From NCBI GenBank assembly GCA_028571685.1, contig CM053142.1:123682796-123746795 (forward strand): a stretch of 64,000 nucleotides of DNA, given 5' to 3'. Positions 30,201 to 40,814 of the stretch are shown here, one piece after another. Below the pieces are notes generated by a model. The model saw only the letters and a list, made by a program, of their open reading frames with translations, had not been told where the DNA came from and ran no database searches. The position numbers and the translations under genes are program-made. Numbering within the stretch: position 1 is the stretch's first letter; each line of letters begins with the position of its first letter. This stretch comes from Heterohyrax brucei (lineage: Eukaryota > Chordata > Mammalia > Hyracoidea > Procaviidae).

Positions 30201-33200
30201 ATTGTGCTTTGACTTGAAAAGTCACAAGTGTTTAGCAGTTCTAAGTCTAGCTATTTGTCTTTCTGATGAATAGATGAGAAAATAGTGCCTTCATTCAATT
30301 TGTCTTACATGCAGCACTGAACAATTTTGTAAAGCATCGTCTTGTTCCCATATTATAGAAAAGGAGCGTGGAGTCTGTGAATCTGAAACTGACTGACTAA
30401 AGATTTTAACAGAAGTATATACACAGAAACATATCTAATAACTAGCAAGAGGCAGAACTAAAGAAGGCACACTTCATCATGCTTTTCTTTAGCAGCTGTT
30501 ATAAAGCCTCTCTTACGTTATTAGTTCCAGAAAGAACGGCTGTGAATTCACAAGACTAATTCTTGGTGTTGGGTACATAGATATTAGGCCAGCTACCTTG
30601 GAAAAGCTGATTCCACTGAGCAATTAACCTATTCAGTTCAACAGGATGTGGAAGGGTAACCAGAGTTTGCACAACACCACGTACCAACAGCATCTCTAGT
30701 AGCCCTTCAAAGAGAAGCTAACGAATGGCTCACCACAGCCACACTGCCAAGTATACGCCCCTGTACAAAGCGAATGGAAAAAAAATCTCATCCATCAGCT
30801 TGCCTGCCAGCCACAGTAACAGACATCTGTGAGAGAAGACTTGTGCCCCTTTGGAACAAAATCAACGAAAGCGAAAATGCAAGCATTCTCTAGGGAGGTA
30901 TGCACTAATGACCCAGTGAAATTAAGTCCCAAGCAGTCCCAGGACACTGCCCATCAGCTGCAATGGACTATTGGATAGATTTACAGCTGCTGAGTCAGGA
31001 CAAGATTTATACAAATTACATGGCAAATTGGCCTAGACTCAGCTGGACAAAAAAGTCTGCAAAAAATCCCATAAAACTGCAGATGGAGTACTCCATGTAG
31101 AAAGTCTAGGATCTGGCCAGTTTTCAATCATCTGACTTCAGCCTCCTGGGTTTACACAGGCTCATTTTATTCAATCAGTACTTTGGAAATGGTGAGAGTA
31201 TGTTTCTCCAAATAGGTGATCTCATCTTCCACAAAGTCAAGGCCTCTTCCATGGCCACAGGGACAACTAAAATCTTACTGTCAATGTAGCAATTAAAGCT
31301 GCAAATATATGCGAACACCACTTCCTTAGGTTTGCTGCCATTCAATTACTGATTTTTTTTTTGTTTCTCTATGTTTTTGAATTTCAACCACCGTAAGCAA
31401 TACATTTTATATCATCATCCTGAGTCCACAAATACAGAAGTGATATTCAGAACATTTAATATCCAGTGTCTCATGGGCATCAGCCAATCAAAATAGAGCA
31501 CTCATTAAAGAGTCTGAGACATCAGCCGTAAATAACTCGTTACCACCGTATCGGTGCTAACTGTACCACCGTATTGGTGCTAACTGGCTAAATTATCATA
31601 AATAACCGTCTCAACAACACTCACCGTTACTGTGAGCAAACAGCTAATAATGTTTCATTCTATTCAATTCAGTTCAGTTCAATTCTCATCTCATCTTTCT
31701 TAAAGCTAATTCCATAGTCAAAGGATCATGACCTTCAGTTTGAAAAACATTTCCCTTGACAAGGTGGTTCATTTTTAAGGCCCAGTGTTCCTATAAGTAG
31801 GATAATAAGGATAGTATACGATGAAGGAAAGGCACAACTGGACAAGAGGACCAACTGAACCACCACAAAATGGAAAGTTCTCCTGTGCCTACAGATTGCT
31901 AAATGCATGTGCAGTAAAAAGATAGTCAAAACCAGTGATAACATAGATTTAGTAGAATAGACATTGAAAATTCCTGACAGAACGTTATCAGAGATAACTG
32001 ATTATGTAACCCTTTAGGGAAAACAAACATTCAGTGTAGCCCTCAGGCACACTTTGAACCAATAATTTTTATTTTCATTTTTCCCTCACTGAGCCATGTG
32101 ACAGTAGTTTCAATCCAGCAAAAAGCTAAATATTCTATACCAGCTTTCAGCCCAGAACAGAAATAGACATAAAACATAGTCTTCTTTATTATCAACTCTG
32201 CTAGGTCTCTTTATAACTTCTACCATATCTGCACATATGCTATACTATCGAACTTGCATGGGAGTCAAACGCAGTTTTCACTTTTAAAGTCATTGAATTA
32301 TATGTGTACACACACATAGATATCCATACACATACAAACATCTACATATTTTGTGGATGGAAAACAGTCTTAGAGTTTGTTTATAATTCCTGTTTTTCTT
32401 TTTGCAAAAAATTAAATAATATGCCATGTATAGCTTGCTGTTCAACAATGATTATTATTTTAACTTCTGGGGAGAAGACAGACAATAAATGTTATCAAGT
32501 GTTTAGGCTTTGTCATTAAGGATGGTCGTCCTTTCTCAGGACAGGCTTTTGGTAAGGACGAGGAGAAAAGTTTGGGTGAGAGCTGAGGCAGATGACAGAG
32601 TCCCAAGGAGAAAGTGACAAAACTGAGTTTCTCTGGGATTAGGACTACCATGCAAGGTTCACCATGATCCTATAATGTGATACAGTCAAAAATATATCTG
32701 TATCACAAATACACAGATTTAAATAAACTGAGGATCAAGGAGTAATTTACTCAAGCAGTAGAAATGGTGAATTCACAGGTCTTTCTGTTCTGGGCAGTTT
32801 TCTTTGCCCTCTGAGACAATATTTACCTTTCCATTTGTTCTCATTTAAGATTGCATAAAATCAAGTAAATTGCTTGTTCACCAAGAAATATTGTCACTTG
32901 GAATGGTAAGTAAATAATGGACATTTTAGAATAAACGGTAATTAAAAATATATATAACTAATTTAAACATCACTTAAAAGGCAAAAAGTATTTGAAGTTA
33001 CAAAATTCGTGATTTGAGGATAATATTGTTAGCCATGGCCATGAATAATACATTGACTGTGTTTCCATGCATTAGATATCATCTTGGTCACCTTTACATA
33101 TGGTGGTTCTTTAAATCTTCACAACTCTAAAATATTGGTAATATTCTTAGCTGGAAAATCTGTACTCAGGTTGAAAACCTGATAAAGAAAGAAATTGCAT

Positions 33201-34042
33201 AAGTGGAACCTTGCATTAAGAATAGAAATTTAAATTCTGTATGCAAATTGCATGGAAGGTTCAGGTAAGAAATCTGTATCCAACAACTAAATTCAGGAAG
33301 AAGAGAAGACTTTACTTGGACACATTCAGTTAGTGTTAACAGCTCACTGTTGGGGGAGAAAGTCATCAAGCACTTAGAACGGTGGGCCGAGTTCACAGAA
33401 AACTGAACAAGACCTGGGAGATAGTCAAGAAATCATTTCCTAAAATGGTGAAATCAATGATGCTTCAAGAGTGTGGAGGGCATAAGCAGTGAGAAGAACT
33501 CAGAAAGCCAAATTTTAGAGAGGGAGAAGGGGAAGCAGCAAAAGAGAAGGAATGTTCAACCATACAGCAGAGGCAGGATCATGCCATCCCATAGAAATAA
33601 ATGGAAGACAGCCTAGGGAAGGGGCTGCAGTCCATTCTGTCAAATGTTTCAAAGGCTAAGGTGATCCCACAAGGAGAAAAGCCTTTGCTGACCTTCAAGA
33701 GAACAGTTGCAAGTCATGGGTCCAAAATAGACTCCACGTGAAGGAAAAGAAATAAAGGTTAATGAGATGCCATTTATCATCTTCTTACTGTCAGACAGTG
33801 TGAAAACAGCTCAGATCACTATAGTACATGTCAGTTATGGGTGATACCTCAAAGGACTCTACTAGGCATGCTATTTTCAGTCCCAGAGAACTCCACATGG
33901 GCTTGGTCCACACTGCGAGCATTTTAACTTGAAACTCTTAGAATCACTTAACAGCGGTTTCTACATTTTGAAAAACAAAGTATGCTATTATTAAAGAACA
34001 GATAATATGAACAAAATAAAAAATATTTCTGTTCCACAAAAA
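30201..34042. other. Longest stretch of unique-looking DNA in the window
   Basis: About 3.8 kb without any repeat I can name. The part at 30540-31300 is less AT-rich and has short CG-containing runs. A 23-bp tandem repeat lies at 31541-31586. Short L2-like pieces may exist near 30340-30480 and 33040-33170. Open frames (31735-31944, 32304-32519, 32460-32651, 33166-33396) are short, lack known domains and are not supported as genes. Confidence 0.45.
31541..31586. repeat. 23-bp tandem duplication
   Basis: Two adjacent copies of taccaccgtatcggtgctaac-type sequence differ at one base (C versus T at the CG). The CG to TG change is what methylated-cytosine decay would give. Confidence 0.93.
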
Positions 34043-34432
34043 ACACATTGTTGTTGACTCTAGGTGCTGTCAAGTTGGTTCGGACTCACAGCAACCCTAT
34101 CTACAACAGAACAAAACACTGCCAGGTGTCTTCCCTCATCCTCACAATTGTTTGTACTTGAGCCCACTGCTGCAGCACTGTATCAATCCATCTACTTATG
34201 GGTCTTCCTCTTTCTCACTGTCCTTCTACTTTATCAAGCATGATGTCTTTCTCCAGGGACTGGTACCTCCTGATAATATATTCAAAGTATATGAAACGAA
34301 GTCACATCATCCTTGCTTCTAAGGAGCACAATGGCTGTGCTTCATCCAAGACATTTTGTTCATTCTTTTGGAATCTCACAGTATAGTCAATATTCTTCTC
34401 CAACATCATAATTCAAAGGCATCAGTTCTTCA

Positions 34433-34627
34433 TCAGTCATCCTTATTTGTATCTGTCCAGCTTTTGCACATACACAAAGTAGCTGAAAACTCTATGCACT
34501 GGATCAGATACACCTTAGCCTTCAAGACTACATCTTTGCTTTTAACCACTTTAAAGAGGTCTTTTGCAGCAGATTTATCCAATGCAATGTATCTTTTAAT
34601 TTCCACGGGCACTGATTGCAGACCCAA
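34433..34627 (-). pseudogene. RTE ORF C-terminal fragment
   Basis: A 64-codon minus-strand frame reads KRYIALDKSAAKDLFKVVKS then KDVVLKAKVYLIQCIEFSAT. It is the C-terminal 'KxRLxLxxxxxxxLxxIxKSRDITLxTKVxLxxAxVF' region of BovB-type proteins. It lies downstream of the YADD fragment, in the order expected for the element. Confidence 0.85.
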
Positions 34628-34707
34628 GTAAAATTAAATCATTGACAGCTTCAATTTTGTCTCTATTTACCGTGATGTTGCTTACTGGTCAAGTTGTAGA
34701 TTTTTGT

Positions 34708-35016
34708 TCACATTATGTGGAAGTGTATTCCATATTGAAGGCTGTTGTCTTCGACCTTCACCAGGGAATGTTTCAAGTCCTTTTCACATTCAGCGAGCAA
34801 GGTTGTGTCATCTGCATAATGCAGGCTGTTAACACATCTTCCTCCAGTCGTGATACCCGATTCTTCTCCAAGTATTTGCTCACCATACAGACCGAATGAC
34901 GATGGTGAAAAGACACAACCCTGATGCACATTTTTCCTGATTTTAAACCATGCAGTATCACTGTGTTCCATTCCAATCACGGTTTTTTGATCTGTGCACA
35001 AGTTTCTCATAAGCAT
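34708..35016 (-). pseudogene. RTE reverse-transcriptase palm fragment with intact YADD
   Basis: A 102-codon minus-strand frame contains VHQGCVFSPSSFGLYGEQIL (the family's 'RQGC.LSP.LFNLY.E' block) and about 30 residues later SLHYADDTTLLAE, the catalytic YxDD box. In a working RTE this protein copies the element's RNA at a nick made by its own endonuclease. The frame continues with KDLKHSLVKVEDNSLQYGIH. The rest of the ORF is broken by stops, so this is a relic with an intact core motif. Confidence 0.9.
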
Positions 35017-36144
35017 AATTAGGAGCCCAGGAATTCTTTACAAAGTTATCCATAATTTGTTATGATCCACACAGTCAAATCCTTTTGTATCATCAACACA
35101 ACACAGATAAATATCTTTCTGGTGCGGCCTGCTGTCAGCCAGGATACATCTGACATCAGCAAAGATATCTCCAGTTTCACATCCTCTTCTGAACCTTGCT
35201 TGAATTTCTAGCAGTTCTCCCTCTATATACTGCTACAGTCACTTCTGAATGATCTTCAGCAAAATTTGACTTGGATGCTATACTAATGATATTGTTTGAT
35301 CATTTCCATATTCTGTTAGATCACCTTTCTTTGCAATGGGTACAAATGTAAGTCTCTTCCAGTCAGTTGGCCAGATAACTCTCTTCCAAATTTCTTGGCA
35401 AAAATGAGTAAGTACTGCCAGTGCTATCAAGTTGGTAAAAATCTTTAATTTCTGTGTCTATGGTCTTAATAGTTAGTATGTAAATTTGAAGAATACTCAT
35501 ATAACTGTTATTCCTTATAGGTATACGAATATTATCCTATCACTGACAATGTTGTACTTCAGGATGGGTCTTGAAATATTCTTTTTGATGATGAATACAA
35601 CAACATTCTTCTCAATTTGTCATTCACATCTAATTCAAAATGATCTATACCAGTTCATTTCAGCTCACCAATGCTTAGGATATCAATGTTAATGTGTTCC
35701 ACTCTTTTTTAATTATCTCAGTTTTCCTAGATTTATACTTTGTACATTCCATCCAGAACATACATCTGACCAGTATTTTCACAGGATAAATAAGGAAAAT
35801 ATATTGATAAGGATAAAAGATAAATAAATGACAAAACTTATTAGTGAGTATAAACTCAAACTGTTGTTTCTGCTCTAAATCCCAAATTTCTTTTAGTTCA
35901 AAGTCCCTAGCTAGGAAGAAGTTGCCTTGGGATTATAACTCCATCATGTAATAGAAAATGTAAAAAGAGGAATCACTGTTGACAGTGTTATAAAAGTAAC
36001 TCTCAAGTAGTATAACACTATATTTAATTTCATATGGAATAAATTTCATCAAGATTCTGCAACTTTGTGACTAACTTTAATGATTGTGCCCTGATGTTCT
36101 GTAACTTCTGTATACACTAAATAAAATTTTCTATGATTAAAAGT

Positions 36145-36266
36145 GGCCAGTAGTTTGAATCCAGCAGTATTCTTTGGAAACTCTATGGCGCAGTTCTACT
36201 CTGTCCTATAGGGTCGCCATAAGTTGGAATTGACTCAGCAGCACTGGGTTTGATTTTTGGCGGTTT
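36145..36266 (+). mobile_element. AfroSINE, 5'-truncated
   Basis: It begins at 'ggccagtagtttgaatccag' and keeps a near-consensus tail: 'gttctactctgtcctatagg', 'gtcgccataagttggaattg', 'cagcactgggtttg'. Confidence 0.93.
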
Positions 36267-36283
36267 GTGATTAAAAGTAACAA

Positions 36284-36302
36284 GCTATATATATATATAT
36301 AC
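36284..36302. repeat. (TA)n microsatellite between two SINEs
   Basis: About eight TA units separate a plus-strand SINE from a minus-strand SINE. Confidence 0.9.
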
Positions 36303-36463
36303 ATACATAAACACTGCCGTTGAGTTGATTCTGATTCAGAGCAACCCTATAGGACAGAGTAGAACTGGTCCATAATGTTTTTCGAGGAACCACTGGTGGA
36401 TTTGAACTGTCGACCTTCTGGCTAGCAGTCACAGCATTTAACGACTATGCCACCAGGGTTTCC
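36303..36463 (-). mobile_element. AfroSINE, minus strand
   Basis: Reversed tail 'cactgccgttgagttgattc', body 'ctataggacagagtagaact', head 'actatgccaccagggtttcc'. It forms an inverted pair with 36145-36266. Confidence 0.94.
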
Positions 36464-36558
36464 AACAAATTATATCAGTACTTGTAAATCTTACAGATAA
36501 CAAAATTAGTCTAAATGTCCTTGCAGTATTTGTTGTCTCAGTCACCCCCATACCGACA

Positions 36559-36718
36559 TGAAGCCCTGGTGACTTGGGATTAAGGGTTTGGCTGTTAACC
36601 AAAAGGTTCACAGTTCAAATCCACCAGAAGTTCTTTGAAAAACACTGTGGAACAGTTCTACTCTATCCTGTAGGGTCACTATGAGTCAGAGACAACTTGA
36701 CAGCAATAGGTTTTATAC
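36559..36718 (+). mobile_element. AfroSINE
   Basis: Head 'gaagccctggtgacttggga', B-box-like 'cacagttcaaatccacc', body 'gttctactctatcctgtagg', tail 'gacaacttgacagcaatagg'. Confidence 0.92.
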
Positions 36719-36781
36719 CAACATAATACTTAAATTGAACATGAAAACAGTTATTTTTTCTTACAATCTCACTTAATTGTC

Positions 36782-36982
36782 TAGTTGCATGTGACTGAAT
36801 AATTCCAACTAATAGAGACCCTTTGTGTTAGAGTAGAACAATCTCACAGTGTTTCTAAGGCTGTAATCTTCACAGAAATAGATTGCCAGGTCTTTTCTCT
36901 CTCAGAGCGACTGACTGGGTTTGAACCACTGACCTTTGGGTTAGCAGCCAAGTGTTTATCTACTGTACGACCAGGCCTCCTA
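36782..36982 (-). mobile_element. AfroSINE, long subfamily, minus strand
   Basis: The long-subfamily block 'ggctgtaatcttcacagaaa' lies between the reversed tail and the head 'ctttgggttagcagccaagt'. Confidence 0.87.
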
Positions 36983-37139
36983 ATTTTCTAGTATGTATAT
37001 TAAAATTAATATTTTTATTGATTTTTAAAAGTGAAGCATAATAGTTTCTTCCTTCATGGCTAACGATGTGAATTCCCAAGAGTTTGCTGTTACAAACCAC
37101 TGAAACAATTAAAATATAGTATGTACTCCAGAATAAGAA

Positions 37140-37285
37140 CTACAATAATAGCTAAGATTTATGTGTTACTTTCTATGTGCCAAGTGTGACTTTATGCATT
37201 TTATACATATTAACTCTATTAATATTCATTAACTGCAAACTATAAGCAAGGTAGTGTTATTAACCCCATTATTATTCACTCAGCA
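37140..37285 (+). mobile_element. L2-type LINE 3' fragment
   Basis: The order 'aatagctaagatttatgtg', 'tactttctatgtgccaagtg', 'tgcattttatacatattaac', 'gtgttattaaccccattatt' is the L2 3' end in plus orientation. Confidence 0.7.
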
Positions 37286-37929
37286 AATACAGGAATTCTG
37301 TTTAATTTCCTCAGTGTCATCATCTTCAACTGACAGTAAGACTAGAAGGATCAGCTCACAGTTTTCCATCCAAGTCAAGACATGAATTGGCCTTCCAGAA
37401 TTCAAATTAAAAAGTTTTATGAGTCATTTTTTTCCTTTTATAAGCCTTAAATATTTAACAGAGTTGATACAAGTATCTAATACACTATTAATGTTGCTAA
37501 CATATATCAGTCCATCTACAAATACAACTATCACTAACTATAAACATTCATGATCATATTTGTTAACAGTCTGCTCTAAACGAAATTGTCCTGCCTTATG
37601 CCTTTTTCTGAACATCTCAAATTCAGAGACACTTGAATTAGTTCAGCAGGCACTCTCTCCTTGATCTCTTTCAACTGAGAAGGAAAAGTGCTTCACCAAG
37701 TTCCTCTTCATAAGATTTTGCTAATGCAACCCACAAAATGAATTAGGTCAAGTATAGAATAGAAAATTGAGTCAGAAACTGCAACTGCCGTTTACATATT
37801 TGGGCCAACGTTGTTGAGCCCAGGTAAGATTCTGTAAAAGAACTTCTATACCTATCCTATGGAATCATTATTCCTAAAAGTCTTTTAAAAACTAATAAAC
37901 TCTAATATTTTTTGCATACTTTCCAGAGA

Positions 37930-38085
37930 CACATTCTTTTGAGTGCTGTATACTCACCTAAGCCTCACATCAATGCTTTGTGCCTATACTTGTTATGATT
38001 CCCACTTTTCAAATGAGGAAATTGAGGTTTAGAAAAATTAACTTAACTGAGGTCATAAAGCTCATAAGTGGAAAAACCATAACAC
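37930..38085 (+). mobile_element. L2-type LINE 3' fragment
   Basis: Matches include 'gattcccacttttcaaatga', 'ggaaattgaggtttagaaaa', 'aacttaactgaggtcataaa' and 'gctcataagtgga', the usual L2 tail order. Confidence 0.72.
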
Positions 38086-38532
38086 AAACTAACAAAATTT
38101 CAAATATCAAATGAAACCTAGGAAGTTACCTATACTATTCCTATTTCTACAGCAGTCATATTTCTAGGTGAACACATTCAAACATGCTAATGCAGAAAGC
38201 AGGACAACTTTGCTGTACAGATTCATATGCCACTGAATAAGGAAGCTAAAAGCATAGTTAGCATACAGCACAGATGCAAACATTATTTTTATTGTAATCA
38301 ATGCTTTTTAAAAAAGAGTTTGTCATGTTAACATTCTTCACATGTGTAAGTCAGTAGCATCAAGTGTATTCACCAGGTTGTGCAACCCTAACTGACTATC
38401 TGCACCAACTTTTTTCCATTACCCTTAACAGAAGTTCTGTGAATCCTAAGCACTGAGTTCCTTTATCACTTCCCTACCACCAACCCAGAGTTAGCCACTA
38501 ATTAATCTTAGGTCTGGGCCCAGGTAAGGTCT
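38086..38532. other. Unique-looking AT-rich DNA
   Basis: I see no named repeat, except a possible decayed LTR or L1 piece near 38330-38520 ('cagtagcatcaagtgtattc', 'ttcccagaa'-poor) that I cannot assign. No coding signal. Confidence 0.3.
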
Positions 38533-38584
38533 GTATGTTGTTGTTTTGTGCCAGTGAGTAGATTCTGACTCACAATGAATGAAA
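38533..38584 (-). mobile_element. AfroSINE tail fragment, minus strand
   Basis: The short run 'gttgttgttttgtgccagtg' and 'agtagattctgactcacaa' is the reversed SINE/RTE 3' end. Confidence 0.6.
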
Positions 38585-38706
38585 TTTTAATTTCAAGGCT
38601 CAGAGTGTAATGACTGTTACGCTTATACATTACTAGATTTAGAATTTTTTGTTTGAGTCAAAAATGCATTTAAAGTGCATTTTGAATTTTTTTCCGTACA
38701 TATACA

Positions 38707-38872
38707 AACTCAAAACTCACTGCCATCAAGTTAATTCCAACTCATACAGACCCTATATGTCAGAGTGGAACCACCGCACAGAGTTTCCAAGGAGTACATG
38801 GTGGATTTGAACCGCCGACCTTTCGTTTAACAGATGTATCATTTAACCACTACATCACATCACCAGGTTTTC
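38707..38872 (-). mobile_element. AfroSINE, minus strand
   Basis: Reversed tail 'cactgccatcaagttaattc', body 'agagtttccaaggagtacat', head 'catcacatcaccaggttttc', with a small duplication of 'catca' in the head. Confidence 0.9.
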
Positions 38873-39017
38873 CTCCATATATATGATATGCTGTCCCTCT
38901 CCCAATTGTCAGACATTGTTTGATAATTAATTTTCTGAGGGAAATCATCATGATAACACATCACTGTGTTAAGGAATTCATTTGTACAGGAAAAGTCTGT
39001 CAGTATGCCCTAAAAAA

Positions 39018-39172
39018 AGAAAGAAAACAGTCCTGTCAAGTCAGTTCTGACCCATAGCAAACCTACAAGATAGAGTAGAACTGCCTCATAGAGGTTGCAA
39101 GGAGCATTTGGTGGACTTTAACTAATGACCTTTTTTGGTTAGCAGACTTAGCACTTAACTACTACACCACCC
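39018..39172 (-). mobile_element. AfroSINE, minus strand
   Basis: Reversed tail 'cagtcctgtcaagtcagttc', body 'gatagagtagaactgcctca', head 'ttttggttagcagacttagc'. Confidence 0.9.
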
Positions 39173-39225
39173 CTAGACAATGTTTGTTTTAAATTTCCAG
39201 AATCAACACACGCACTATGATTAAA

Positions 39226-39348
39226 TGCTACAAAAGTCATCGGTTCAAATCCACCAGGTGCTCTCTGGAAACTCTCTGAGGCAGTTCTACTCCGTCTGTA
39301 GGCTCAGTAGGAGTTGTAATGGACTCAGTGGCAACAGGTTTTGTTCTG
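39226..39348 (+). mobile_element. AfroSINE, 5'-truncated
   Basis: It begins in the A/B-box interval ('gctacaaaagtcatcggttc') and continues with 'aaatccaccaggtgctctct' and 'gactcagtggcaacaggttt'. Confidence 0.86.
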
Positions 39349-39602
39349 TTGGTGATATAAGAATGTTATTCAGTAGAATAATGTGGAAATAACAACATAT
39401 TTAATTTTACTTTCTGAATACAGAGATACCAATAAGAAGAACTTAACAATATATTTTTTAATATGATGAGTCTATTCATGGATCCCAGAGTTGGCTGGAA
39501 TTTTACCTTAAAATTCTGATGGTGTCATGTGATTGAGTTTTCTCTGTAAATTTTCATGATTAAGTTAGTAAATTAATATATTAAAATGTTCATTAGTACA
39601 TC

Positions 39603-39809
39603 ATAAAACCTCATTGCCAGCAAGTCCATTCTGGCTCATAGCCACCCTGTAGGACAGAGTAGAACTGCCCCCACAAGGTTTCCAAGGCTGTAAGGCTTTA
39701 CAGGAGCCGATTGCCACATCTTTCTCCCATGGAATGGCTGGCAGGTTCAAACTGCCAACCTTCTGGTTAGCAGTCAAGCACTTAAACCACTGTACCACCC
39801 AGGCTTCTT
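39603..39809 (-). mobile_element. AfroSINE, long subfamily, minus strand
   Basis: Reversed tail 'attgccagcaagtccattct', long-subfamily block 'ggctgtaaggctttacagga', head 'ccttctggttagcagtcaag'. The 65-codon minus-strand frame here is SINE sequence. Confidence 0.93.
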
Positions 39810-40083
39810 ATGAACCTAATAAACAACACTAACCACAAGCACACTTAAGCAATAGTGTCGTAACTAACATACATAGAGAAAAAGGTGGATGGTAACAATG
39901 AGCTATTTACACTGGTTAGCTGAATACAAGGAATGAAGAAAGTGAAGATGTGACCTTGTTTCCCACCACACTGTGTTTTTTCAATAAACACTGTTTTTTA
40001 CTTCTATATTTTACACTTTTGTATAAATATATACCAATTAGAAAAATGGCACACAAATGTGTGTGTATGTTACATAAATAAAT

Positions 40084-40232
40084 AAGGCAGTGTCATCGAG
40101 TCAGTTCTGACGGATATGTCAGAATACAACTGTGTTCCGTAGCATTGTCAATGTCCAGGCTTTCCTAAGTCAATCTCCAGGCTTTCTTCCAAGGCGCTCA
40201 GTGCATTAACTGCTTTCACCACCCAGGGACTC
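40084..40232 (-). mobile_element. AfroSINE, decayed, minus strand
   Basis: Reversed tail 'ggcagtgtcatcgagtcagt' is clear; the rest ('ctgtgttccgtagcattgtc', 'caccacccagggactct') is diverged. Confidence 0.75.
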
Positions 40233-40354
40233 TGTACTTGTGTACATCCCTCTGACCCTTGTGGAGAAAAGGCAATTGAACTAGGATTAAGATTTAGATA
40301 AACTGAGGAACGAGCAAAAAGGTGATTAGATTTACACAGAATAAATGGAGTAGT

Positions 40355-40590
40355 AAAACAATGCCTGAATTAATCCCAGTCCCAACACTTACCTGCTATT
40401 TAACATTGGACAAATGACTTAACCACTGTGAGCTTTCAATTTTTTTCACATTTAAAATCGTGATAGTTACAGAACCTTCCTTTTCTTTAAAAGGGAACTA
40501 TAATAGTACTTATAAAATTAATACAGATATAAAAGTAATGCACTTAGCAAATCATGTTTTTCATAGTAAGTGGTTAATAAATACTAGTTC
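40355..40590 (+). mobile_element. MIR, nearly full length
   Basis: Blocks in order: 'caacacttacctgctattta', 'ggacaaatgacttaaccact', 'aatagtacttataaaattaa', 'aatgcacttagcaaatcatg', 'gtaagtggttaataaatact'. Confidence 0.8.
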
Positions 40591-40814
40591 TTAATCTCAA
40601 AAGTATTTTTTAGGTGAATTACAAAGTTACCTTCATTTGGAGTATTTTTTTTTCAGGTGGAACTGACTGCATCTCAGGGCATTTGTTATAAGAACATTAT
40701 GTTTCCTCTACAAACAAATAGCTCTTTATTAAAGACAAAAAGCAGCATAGACACTGATTATTTCCCCTATGGTACTAGCAAGAATCATGATTTAAAACAT
40801 TTCTTAAAATAGGA

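Larger units (their letters stand above)
34043..35770 (-). mobile_element. RTE (BovB-like) LINE, minus strand, RT to 3' end
   Basis: The left end 'gttgttgactctaggtgctg' is the reversed 3' terminus. Going right the element passes back through the 3' third, the RT core, and the upstream segment 'tcatttcagctcaccaatgc'. On the minus strand the RT core keeps a readable catalytic block. It is about 1.7 kb of an element that is about 3.2 kb in other mammals. Plus-strand frames here, such as 34356-34631 and 34642-34899, are antisense shadows. Confidence 0.92.

Noticed and set aside
36559-36718. CTCF-like core in the SINE body ('aatccaccaggcgctcc' type)
   Set aside because: It resembles the CTCF core only in part and varies between copies. 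Without a motif scan or binding data I would not call it.
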